DNA from: SSC4 sp964642445
GTDB lineage: Bacteria; Chloroflexota; Anaerolineae; SSC4; Amarolineaceae
Reading direction: 5' to 3'
Length of the DNA: 21,640 bases
Assembly (NCBI GenBank): GCA_964642445.1
Contig: CAZXQZ010000055.1
Coordinates: forward strand, 1-21,640
Shown: piece by piece, positions 1-5,617 of the stretch
Numbering within the stretch: position 1 is the first letter of the stretch
Layout of the letters: every line of letters starts with the position of its first letter
Translations under genes and position numbers: made by a program
Notes under the pieces: model-generated
The model's input: only the letters and a program-made list of their open reading frames with translations
The model's database searches: none
What the model was told of the DNA's origin: nothing

Positions 1-5
1 TAGAA

Positions 6-55
6 AGCCTCCAGGTATTGGGTGTTGTTTGCACTATCCTTATACCCTAGAGGCT
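6..55. terminator. Possible intergenic hairpin/terminator
   Basis: Two-part inverted repeat: AGCCTC (6-11) and GGTAT (14-18) pair with ATACC (42-46) and GAGGCT (50-55), leaving a loop of about 23 nt. On the plus strand it is followed by a T-rich stretch (65-77), as expected of a weak factor-independent terminator for a plus-strand gene lying before the window. The stem is interrupted and the T-run starts about ten bases late, so it may simply be an intergenic palindrome. Confidence 0.35.
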
Positions 56-100
56 CCCGTTTGTCTGTTTTTAATGTGCAGCGCTTAAGTTAGCGCATAT

Positions 101-193
101 GGGGGATGGGGGATAGGGGTCAGAGGATGGGGATCAGGGGTTTGGTAAGCCAATGGCCGAGTCCCCAGCCCCCAACCCCTAACCCCCATCCCC
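101..193. repeat. G-run/C-run inverted repeat, possible terminator of the minus operon
   Basis: The left arm (101-140) carries runs of 4-5 G spaced by short A/T-containing linkers; the right arm (163-193) carries matching runs of 4-5 C. The arms can pair as a long imperfect hairpin, and each strand alone has enough G-runs to form a quadruplex. A small hairpin (TTGG/CCAA) sits in the centre near 142-153. The right arm touches the stop codon of the minus-strand DUF503 gene, so it may end that operon's transcripts. No long U-run follows, so the terminator role is inferred. Confidence 0.6.
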
Positions 194-486
194 TACTGAA
201 TCAGCTCGATGTCGTAATCGACCAGCTCCACGTCCAGGCGCCAGGCTTCGACGGCGTGGGCGACGGCTTGCAGGAGGCCGTGGGCGTATTCGGCGCTGGG
301 TGAAATGCAGGCGACGCCCAGGACGGCACGCTGCCAGGTGTCGTGCGCCTCGACTTCGGCGACCGAGACGTTGAAGTCATGCCGGATACGGGCGATGAGG
401 GGTTTCAGTACGCTGCGTTTGCCTTTAAGTGAGCCGTTGGCCGGCAGGCGCAGTTCCAGGGTGAGAATTCCGATGGTGGTTGCCAT
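193..486 (-). CDS. DUF503 / YlxP-like small protein
   Basis: A 97-residue protein matching the DUF503 (YlxP) family in length and pattern: an N-terminal beta strand (IGILTLELRLP), then the typical SLKGKRSVLKPL segment at about residues 19-30, then RIRHDFNVSVAEV and an alternating C-terminal half. Family members are about 90-100 residues, and in Gram-positive bacteria they often lie in the nusA-infB-rbfA cluster; the molecular role is not firmly established, though an RNA- or ribosome-related role has been suggested. Here it is last in a minus-strand operon, six bases after the lipM-like gene. No clear ribosome-binding site precedes the ATG, which suggests translational coupling to the gene before it. 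The family assignment is fairly secure; the function is unknown. Confidence 0.8.
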   Translation of the reverse strand: MATTIGILTLELRLPANGSLKGKRSVLKPLIARIRHDFNVSVAEVEAHDTWQRAVLGVACISPSAEYAHGLLQAVAHAVEAWRLDVELVDYDIELIQ

Positions 487-492
487 GGCGAG

Positions 493-1326
493 TCAGATGC
501 GGGCTGTCCAGGCCTCGCTGCGGTAGTGGGAAGCCAGCAGCCGTGTGACGCGGGCTTCTTCGTTTGGGTCCAGTTTCCCCGGCACCAGGTCGATGCTGAG
601 GGTGTCTTGAAACGCATCGATCATCACCTGGGCGACTTCGTCGAACGACGGTGGCTGCGGCATGACCTCGGCCAACGTGGTGGCACGCGTGGACAGCATC
701 TCACGCAGGGCGTCGCGTTCGCCAGGTACCGGCAGGTGCAGGCAGTCCACCACGCGGGTGATGTCACCGGCGAGCGGCAGGGATCCGTGCTGCAGCACCC
801 AGCCCTGGCGCCGGCTCTGCGCGCTGCCGATGAGTTTTTTGCCGGCGACGGTGATTTCGTAGGCGGATGGCACCTCGAAACAGGCGGCGCTGACGTCGGG
901 TCCGGTGCGGGTGCTGCCCGGCGCTTTGTGTACCGGCAGGCCCAGCCGCTCCAGCCCCAGCTGTAGGGCCTCGGCCAGGCGCAGGTAGGCGTCGAGCACA
1001 CCGCCTGCCAGGCGTGGCTCGCTGATCGTACCGGTCACGCTGTAGGTCAGCTCGTCGGTGTGCAGAATACTGCGTCCCCCGGTCGGCCGGCGCACGACGT
1101 CGTATCCGAGCCGGGCACACACGACCCGGTCCACCTCGGCGACCGGCTGGTTGCGGCCGAGTGACAGACAGGGGGGTATCCACTGGTAAAAACGCAGGGT
1201 TGGTGGCGCCTCGCCCGCTGCTGCGGCTTCGGCCATCGCCTCGTCGATCGCCATGTTGGTGGCACCATCGTACGGTGGGGTGATCAACAGGCGCCAGGTG
1301 GCGGGTGGGAAAGAGCTGGTTGTCAT
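493..1326 (-). CDS. lipM: Octanoyltransferase LipM-like (biotin/lipoate ligase fold)
   Basis: A 277-residue protein of the BirA/LplA/LipB superfamily. Visible motifs are RRPTGGR at 79-85, the HTDELTYSV strand at 89-97, Cys149 in SAACFEVPSAYE, and GKKLIGSAQ with Lys164 at about 162-170, followed by VLQHGS. A cysteine near 150 just ahead of the lysine loop is the hallmark of LipM, which moves octanoyl from acyl carrier protein to the lipoyl domain of GcvH in the Bacillus pathway; true lipoate ligases lack this Cys. It begins three bases after the ygfZ-like stop codon (TGATCAATG), so the two are co-translated. A lipoate-protein ligase is the main alternative. The pairing with a GcvT-fold gene is consistent with lipoate and one-carbon metabolism. 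Confidence 0.75.
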   Translation of the reverse strand: MTTSSFPPATWRLLITPPYDGATNMAIDEAMAEAAAAGEAPPTLRFYQWIPPCLSLGRNQPVAEVDRVVCARLGYDVVRRPTGGRSILHTDELTYSVTGTISEPRLAGGVLDAYLRLAEALQLGLERLGLPVHKAPGSTRTGPDVSAACFEVPSAYEITVAGKKLIGSAQSRRQGWVLQHGSLPLAGDITRVVDCLHLPVPGERDALREMLSTRATTLAEVMPQPPSFDEVAQVMIDAFQDTLSIDLVPGKLDPNEEARVTRLLASHYRSEAWTARI

Positions 1327-1329
1327 TGA

Positions 1330-2391
1330 TCACACCAATGGTAGCGCCACCAAAGTGGCTGCTATCGTTTCGTTACCAGACGTCACCACAACCGCTGTGC
1401 CCGGTGTCACGTCACGTTTGACGATGGCCAGTGCCGCGGGGCGTCCGAGGGCCGGTGAGAGGGCGGCGGTGGTGACGCTGCCTACGACGCGCCCGTCGGC
1501 TTTGACGTCGGCCTGGTGGCCAGGTTCCGGCAGCCGATCCAGCAGCAGCCCACACAGGTGACGTGTCACTTTGTCATACGTGATTTGTCGCGCGATAATC
1601 TCTTGGCCGGTGTAACACCCTTTGCTCTCGGAGATGTAGGCCTGGAGGCCGGCTTCCAGCGGTGTAAACTGGTCGTTGAGCTCGGGGCCCGGTGCGGGAA
1701 AACCGCTTTCGACGCGCAGGGCATCGTAGACGCCACGGCCCAGCGGCTGGGCACCCACCTGGACCAGCGTATCCCATGCCTGGGCGATGACAGCGGCCGG
1801 CACGAGCAGGCGCCAGGCATCACCACCGGGACCGGGCAGGCGCACGAGGGTGAGTGGGTTGCCCGCCAGGGCCGCTTCGTGCCAGGTGAACAGTGGGAGA
1901 CCGGGCAGGCCGGTTTCAGCGGTCAGGGCTGCGAGTCGTTCGGACGCCTGCGGACCGAGCAGCTCGAGCTGGCAGAAATCGCTGTTCAGATCACGCACGG
2001 TGACGCGGTCCATGAAGAAGATCATGCCGCGCAGGTAGGGCGCCAGCTGGCTGCGCCGCGGTGGCCCGTTGAGCAGCAGGAGATCGTCGCGACGTGCCAG
2101 CACGACCAGCGTATCGAGGATGCGCGCCTGTGGGTTGGTCAGCACGGTGATGGTCGCCTGGCCGGGTGCCAGCCGCTTGACGTCGTTGGTTGTCTGGCGC
2201 TGGACGAAATCGAGGCGTGTCTCACCGCCCAGGCTGAGCATGCCGGCATCGGCACGATCGAGCACGGCGACACCCTGGCGCGCGGCGGCGTATGCGGCAG
2301 CGTCGTCACCGTAGGTCAGTGGCAGGCCATCGTCGGCGGCAAATTGGGCGCCCGCGGCGACGTGACGATCGTACAAAGGAATAGTTGACAT
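1330..2391 (-). CDS. ygfZ: YgfZ/GcvT-fold folate-binding protein
   Basis: A 353-residue protein related to the glycine cleavage T protein (aminomethyltransferase). The diagnostic YgfZ signature KGCYTGQE is present at about 257-264 with its conserved Cys259, followed by IIARQITYDKVTRHLCGLLL. YgfZ proteins bind tetrahydrofolate and support assembly or repair of certain iron-sulfur enzymes such as the radical-SAM tRNA enzyme MiaB. The start was set at the ATG opening MSTIPLYDRHV because the family begins there; a longer reading frame runs upstream through the intergenic palindrome and is not protein-like. No strong ribosome-binding site is visible. First gene of the minus operon with lipM and DUF503; since LipA is also an iron-sulfur enzyme, a link to lipoate synthesis is plausible but inferred. 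Confidence 0.85.
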   Translation of the reverse strand: MSTIPLYDRHVAAGAQFAADDGLPLTYGDDAAAYAAARQGVAVLDRADAGMLSLGGETRLDFVQRQTTNDVKRLAPGQATITVLTNPQARILDTLVVLARRDDLLLLNGPPRRSQLAPYLRGMIFFMDRVTVRDLNSDFCQLELLGPQASERLAALTAETGLPGLPLFTWHEAALAGNPLTLVRLPGPGGDAWRLLVPAAVIAQAWDTLVQVGAQPLGRGVYDALRVESGFPAPGPELNDQFTPLEAGLQAYISESKGCYTGQEIIARQITYDKVTRHLCGLLLDRLPEPGHQADVKADGRVVGSVTTAALSPALGRPAALAIVKRDVTPGTAVVVTSGNETIAATLVALPLV

Positions 2392-2432
2392 AACAAGTGA
2401 TTTTCCCGCATTTGGACGGTTCAGGTGCGGGT

Positions 2433-2503
2433 AGTTTACCACAAAGGCACGAAGGCACAAAGGTTCGCCTGTTCTCTTTGCATCTTGGTGTCTTTGTGTT
2501 TGC
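2433..2503. repeat. 8-mer-based intergenic palindrome
   Basis: The left arm (about 2441-2463) is three 8-bp units of the type CAAAGGCA; the right arm (about 2473-2500) carries the degenerate complementary units TCTCTTTG, CATCTTGG and TGTCTTTG. Together they can fold into one hairpin with a short loop around 2464-2472. It fills the divergent gap between the ygfZ-like gene and coaBC. On the minus strand its outer edge reads TGGTAAACT (2433-2441), a plausible extended -10 box for the minus operon, although no good -35 is visible. From memory, CACAAAGGCACAAAGG-type palindromes recur in intergenic DNA of several environmental phyla. Confidence 0.7.
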
Positions 2504-2528
2504 CACGGTCTGCCCATGGGAGGCTTGC

Positions 2529-3761
2529 ATGATTTTGGAAAACAAACGGATTCTGTTAGGCGTGACGGGGGGGATTGCGGCGTACAAGGCGGCGTTTTTG
2601 GCCAGCCGGCTGACCCAGGCCGGCGCCCTGGTCGACGTGATCATGACCGCCGATGCGGCGCGGTTTGTGACGCCGGTGACGTTCCGCGGCGTCACCGGGC
2701 GGCCGGTCTATGACGATCTGTTTGGTTCGCTGCCCGATGGGCGCATCGTGCACGTCAACCTGGGTCATGAGGCCGATTTGTTGGTGATTGCCCCGGCTAC
2801 GGCGCACACGCTGGCCCGCCTGGCGCACGGCCTGGCCGACGACCTGCTGACAGCGACAGCCCTGGCGTGCCCGGCGCCGCTCCTGCTGGCACCCGCCATG
2901 GAAGCGCACATGTGGGAGCACCCGGCGACGCAGGCTAATCTCGCCACCCTGCTGGCGCGCGGTGCCCAACAGATCGGTCCGACGCGCGGTCACCTGGCGT
3001 CGGGGGCCACTGGCCTGGGGCGCATGGCCGAGCCGGAGGCGATTATGGCGGCCATACGGCGCATCCTGGCGCGTCAGGGACCGCTGGCCGGGCGCCGCGT
3101 GGTCATCACCGCCGGCGGCACGCGCGAGCCGATCGATCCGGTGCGCTACGTCGGTAACCGCAGCAGTGGCAAAATGGGCGTGGCCCTGGCGGAGGCGGCG
3201 CTCGACCTGGGCGCCGACGTCACCGTCGTGCACGGCCCGCTGGCGGTGCCGCTGCCACCGGGTGTGGAGGCGGTGCTGGTCGAAACGGCGGTGCAGATGG
3301 GTGAGGCCGTGCTGGCGCGGCAGCCCGAAACCGACGTCCTGATTGGGGCGGCGGCGGTGGCCGATTTCCGTCCGGCGGAGGTGGCTGATCAGAAGATCAA
3401 AAAGAAGGGGGATGCGGAGGGGCTGGTCATCACCCTGGTGCGCAACCCTGACATCCTGGCCGAAGTGGCGCGGCACAAGCCGGCATTGGGGCGGCCGTGG
3501 GTGACCATCGGTTTTGCGGCGGAGACGGAGAACCTGCTGGATAATGCCCAGGCCAAGCTGGCGGCGAAGGGGTTGGACCTCATCGTGGCCAATGACGTCA
3601 CGGCGAGCGATGCCGGCTTCGCCGTCGACACCAACCGTGTCGTCTTCCTCGCCCCGGGCGCCGCACCCGAGCCGTTGCCCTTGCTGAGCAAACAGGCGGT
3701 GGCGGAGCGCATCATGCAGCGGGTCGTTGGGCTGCTACAGGGCCAACCCAAGTATGTATAG
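2529..3761 (+). CDS. coaBC: Bifunctional CoaBC (phosphopantothenoylcysteine decarboxylase / phosphopantothenate-cysteine ligase)
   Basis: A 410-residue cytoplasmic enzyme carrying two steps of coenzyme A synthesis. Residues 1-180 are the FMN-dependent decarboxylase CoaC: GVTGGIAAYK at 11-20, the catalytic His75, the substrate motif PAMEAHMW at 122-129 and the flap GHLASGATGLGRM at 154-166. Residues 186-400 are the CTP-dependent ligase CoaB: ITAGGTREPIDPVRYVGN at 193-210 and the AAAVADFRP...KIKKK segment. The start follows a clear GGGAGG site at 2518-2523, five bases ahead; the longer reading frame runs through the palindrome. Relative to E. coli Dfp, two CoaC residues differ: Asn125 is Glu and Cys158 is Ser. 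The CoaB half looks intact. Divergent from the minus operon. Confidence 0.95.
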   Translation: MILENKRILLGVTGGIAAYKAAFLASRLTQAGALVDVIMTADAARFVTPVTFRGVTGRPVYDDLFGSLPDGRIVHVNLGHEADLLVIAPATAHTLARLAHGLADDLLTATALACPAPLLLAPAMEAHMWEHPATQANLATLLARGAQQIGPTRGHLASGATGLGRMAEPEAIMAAIRRILARQGPLAGRRVVITAGGTREPIDPVRYVGNRSSGKMGVALAEAALDLGADVTVVHGPLAVPLPPGVEAVLVETAVQMGEAVLARQPETDVLIGAAAVADFRPAEVADQKIKKKGDAEGLVITLVRNPDILAEVARHKPALGRPWVTIGFAAETENLLDNAQAKLAAKGLDLIVANDVTASDAGFAVDTNRVVFLAPGAAPEPLPLLSKQAVAERIMQRVVGLLQGQPKYV

Positions 3762-3872
3762 AGTCATGCCATATTTTTGACGGAAGAGCCGGTCGCTTAA
3801 CTGGTAACGCGCCAATCGGCGGCGCAATTCCTGTTCGGCCAAACGCATCACTTGCTGTTTGGGTTGTTCTAA
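3759..3872 (-). pseudogene. Possible relic of a small antitoxin-like gene
   Basis: One minus-strand frame reads as a coherent 38-residue charged helical segment containing LAEQELRRRLARYQLSDRL and ending RQKYGMTL, after which it runs antisense into the end of coaBC and stops at 3735-3737. The pattern resembles the C-terminal half of small antitoxin-type proteins that I recall from Chloroflexota and cyanobacteria, but I cannot name the family with certainty. There is no convincing start, ribosome site or partner gene, so if real it is a truncated remnant. It could also be a chance open frame. Confidence 0.25.
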
Positions 3873-4143
3873 CCGATTGTCGGCGGTACTACGACGGCTT
3901 TTTCCTGGCGGCTGGCCATGTCCAAAAACCGCCAGCGGTAGATGGTGGCGACAATCAAGAGGAACACCTGGCTCACCGCTTCGAGCAGCGCGTACAGCTG
4001 CAAGAAGGTGTCCCCCATCCTAATCTCATGCCAGCAGCCAATCGGCACCCAACGCCGGGATACCCATTGTACACGACACGCCAACGCGGCACAAAACATC
4101 CTTTCGGAGAACACCGCATCGAGCCCCCGCCATCTTTGCCTGC
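3762..4143. other. Non-coding, probably decayed mobile or accessory DNA
   Basis: About 380 bases between coaBC and the FMN-riboswitch promoter without a supportable intact gene. Contents: the antitoxin-like relic above; a 7-bp inverted repeat CTGGCGG (3905-3911)/CCGCCAG (3929-3935); and at 4080-4103 on the plus strand the peptide ANAAQNIL, which resembles the NAAxNIL signature in the C-terminus of IS200/IS605 TnpB (OrfB) proteins. The surrounding residues do not continue the TnpB zinc-ribbon clearly, so frameshift decay would have to be assumed. A hydrophobic frame exists on the minus strand but has no recognisable family and no ribosome site. Confidence 0.4.
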
Positions 4144-4173
4144 TTGACAACTCACCTGTCAATGTGTTACACT
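4144..4173 (+). promoter_or_regulatory. SigmaA-type promoter of the flavin-uptake operon
   Basis: A perfect -35 box TTGACA (4144-4149) and an extended -10 TGT-TACACT (box 4168-4173) lie 18 bases apart. The expected transcription start near 4180 is about ten bases before the first paired base of the FMN aptamer (4190), the usual arrangement for a riboswitch-led transcript. Confidence 0.8.
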
Positions 4174-4189
4174 CATTTCAGTTGAATAG

Positions 4190-4375
4190 ACCTTCGGGGC
4201 AGAGTGAGGCTTGCTCAGGTTGTCAACCGACGAGCCAATTCTCGACCGACGGTAGGGGAGAGGTCCACTTGCCCGTGTGACACCTCCCGAGCCCGTGACC
4301 CGCGCAAGCGGTGGATCCGGTGACGGCCGGCAGGCCCAGTCCGGAGCCGACGGTATAGTCCGGATGGGAGAAGGT
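4190..4375 (+). promoter_or_regulatory. FMN riboswitch (RFN element)
   Basis: The closing helix P1 is formed by ACCTTC (4190-4195) and GAAGGT (4370-4375). Conserved blocks in order are CTTCGGGGCAGAGTGA, AATTCTCGACCGACGGT (4237-4253), a variable stem, GGATCCGGTGA (about 4313-4323), and GCCGACGGTATAGTCCGGAT followed by GGGAGAAGG near the 3' end; these are the hallmark RFN sequences. The element binds FMN and shuts down flavin synthesis or uptake genes when FMN is plentiful. Two departures from the compact form: a 29-nt hairpin insertion (4208-4236) inside the loop of P2, and a somewhat longer loop in the GGATCCGG...CCGGAGCC arm. The 3' strand of P1 also looks like a ribosome-binding site for a 26-codon frame starting at 4383, probably by chance. 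Confidence 0.95.
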
Positions 4376-4679
4376 AACGACCATGACTGGCAGCGCCCTG
4401 CGTCCTGACCGGATAACTGCGACGCCGTACAACCGGCGCAGAACCCGTTATTCGTCGGCTTGAACGGTGGTGTTGCCAGCATGCCGGACGCGCGGTGTGC
4501 GCGTGTTTGGTATGTGCGGTGGATGGCGTTGTCCCTGGAGGTCGGACCTGCCGGGGATTCTTTTTGTCCCCGACATGCCCGACCGGCGACAGCGAGCGGA
4601 CACCAGGCATGGGGCGGGCATTGCTGCCGGCACGGCCGTGTGAACGGTGCGTGTCCCTGGTTCAGGCTTCCGAAGGTGC
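4376..4679 (+). other. Structured leader between riboswitch and attenuator
   Basis: About 300 transcribed but apparently non-coding bases. Pairable segments: GGTCGG/CCGACC (4540-4545/4579-4584) enclosing CGGGGA/TCCCCG (4552-4557/4567-4572) around a T-rich loop; GGACAC/GTGTCC (4598-4603/4651-4656) enclosing the palindrome CACGGCCGTG (4631-4640); and CGCCG/CGGCG near 4424-4438. Most FMN riboswitches have a much shorter expression platform. A 26-codon open frame (4383-4463) starts eight bases after AAGG, but its product (arginine-rich, no family) is not convincing. No second known riboswitch class was recognised. Confidence 0.5.
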
Positions 4680-4706
4680 AGGCCTTTGGAGGCCTTTGTT
4701 TTTTGT
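4670..4706 (+). terminator. Attenuator: intrinsic terminator with alternative antiterminator
   Basis: AGGCCT (4680-4685), loop TTGG, AGGCCT (4690-4695), then a T-rich tract ending in TTTTTT (to 4704): a classical factor-independent terminator 22 bases before the permease start codon. A competing helix, CCGAAGG (4670-4676) with CCTTTGG (4683-4689, one G-U pair), would break the terminator stem. CCGAAGG is also a perfect complement of CCTTCGG (4191-4197), the 5' side of aptamer helix P1, giving a possible route by which FMN binding could decide between read-through and termination. The switching model is inferred from base pairing only. Confidence 0.75.
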
Positions 4707-4727
4707 GCGGGTAGTCTGGAGAAGCGG

Positions 4728-5582
4728 ATGATCGTGGAAGAACGCGTGCACAGCGAACCGATTGGCGCGGTTCAGGCATCGCGGGTACGGACAATACTCA
4801 GGCAGCGTTCCCTCAACATGCGGACCGCGCGCGGCCTGGCGAGTGTGCTGGTGCTGGCGGCGGCTTTGCTGCTGTGGGACCTGGTGGTGCGCGTCGGCGG
4901 TTATCCACCGTACATCCTGCCCAGCCCAAGCCTGGTGGCACAGAAGTTCATCACCATGCTGGGCGATGGAACGCTGCTGTACAACACGTCGCTAACCCTG
5001 TTCGAAGTCCTTGTTGGTCTGGCACTGGGGATGACGATGGCTGTCGTCCTGGGTTATGTGATTGCGCGCTCGATCACGCTCGATCGACTGCTGTCCCCCT
5101 ACCTGGTGGCCTTGCAGGCCGTCCCGATCATTGCCGTGGCACCGCTCCTGATCATCTGGTTTGGTTTTGGCATTTCGAGCAAGATCCTGGTCTGCGCACT
5201 GACCGTCTTTTTCCCCGCGCTGATGAGCACTGTCGTTGGTTTGCGCACCGTTGAGCCCGACCTGGTCGCCCTGATGCGTTCGCTGCGAGCCAGCCGCTGG
5301 CAGACGTTCACCATGCTTGAAGTGCCGGCGGCACTGCCATTCCTGCTCACTGGTCTAAAGGTGGGTGTCACCCTGGCTGTGATCGGCGCGGTGGTCGGTG
5401 AGTTCGTCGGCGCCGACCGGGGTCTCGGTTACCTGATCAACCTCGGGCGCAACCTGCTCGATACGCCCCTGATGTTCGTGGCGATTATCACCCTGGTGCT
5501 GCTGGCATTGGTGCTATACGGCCTGGCCAGCTTACTGGAGCAGCGCCTCCTGCGCTGGCGTCCGCATGAAGGACAATCATGA
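4728..5582 (+). CDS. ribX: ABC transporter permease, RibX-type (flavin uptake)
   Basis: A 284-residue inner-membrane permease of the SsuC/TauC/ThiX (BPD_transp_1) family with about six membrane spans: one at 36-54, a series from 88 to 167, and the rest between 208 and 270. The cytoplasmic EAA loop that contacts the ATPase is visible at about 182-213 (LMRSLRASRWQTFTMLEVP). The start is the ATG six bases after GGAG (4718-4721) and downstream of the attenuator; a longer in-frame reading from a GTG at 4647 would translate the terminator hairpin and is rejected. Position directly behind an FMN riboswitch, with a THI5-like binding protein next, supports riboflavin or flavin-precursor uptake (RibXY type). 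The specificity is inferred from regulation; homologues move thiamine precursors, sulfonates or nitrate. Confidence 0.85.
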   Translation: MIVEERVHSEPIGAVQASRVRTILRQRSLNMRTARGLASVLVLAAALLLWDLVVRVGGYPPYILPSPSLVAQKFITMLGDGTLLYNTSLTLFEVLVGLALGMTMAVVLGYVIARSITLDRLLSPYLVALQAVPIIAVAPLLIIWFGFGISSKILVCALTVFFPALMSTVVGLRTVEPDLVALMRSLRASRWQTFTMLEVPAALPFLLTGLKVGVTLAVIGAVVGEFVGADRGLGYLINLGRNLLDTPLMFVAIITLVLLALVLYGLASLLEQRLLRWRPHEGQS

Positions 5583-5617
5583 AGGACAATCATGAAAGAC
5601 AATCATGAAAGACACTA
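5566..5617 (+). repeat. 13-bp tandem repeat carrying ribosome-site/ATG cassettes
   Basis: Three copies of ATGAAGGACAATC (5566-5578, 5579-5591 and, with G to A, 5592-5604) and a partial fourth (5605-5617). Each unit ends so that the next unit's ATG follows AAGGA or AAAGA by five bases. The permease stop TGA (5580-5582) lies in the second unit and overlaps its ATG. Because 13 is not a multiple of three, the ATGs at 5579, 5592 and 5605 are in three different frames; only 5605 opens the binding-protein gene, and the other two stop within about ten codons. Confidence 0.9.

Noticed and set aside
1516..2388. Plus-strand open frame of 290 codons opposite the ygfZ-like gene
   Set aside because: It is fully antisense to a gene with a family signature, has no recognisable domain, and long antisense frames are expected at this GC content.
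2397..2528. coaBC starting at 2397 with a 44-residue extension
   Set aside because: The extension is encoded by the palindromic repeat and is not part of the CoaC fold; the GGGAGG site supports 2529.
2556..3476. Minus-strand open frame of 306 codons opposite coaBC
   Set aside because: Arg/His/Gln-rich composition typical of a shadow frame; coaBC in the other frame is unambiguous.
3942..4280. Plus-strand open frame of 112 codons before the riboswitch
   Set aside because: It crosses the promoter and aptamer; only the short TnpB-like stretch is of interest, recorded separately.
4383..4463. 26-codon leader peptide after the FMN aptamer
   Set aside because: The apparent ribosome site is the conserved 3' end of the aptamer, so its presence is uninformative; the peptide lacks regulatory codon runs. 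Kept only as a note in the leader entry.
4647..4727. N-terminal extension of the permease from GTG 4647
   Set aside because: It would translate through the terminator hairpin and T-tract, while ATG 4728 has a good ribosome site.
4159..4794. Minus-strand open frame of 211 codons across the riboswitch
   Set aside because: Lies over the FMN aptamer, leader and terminator, has no ribosome site and no similarity to any family known to me.
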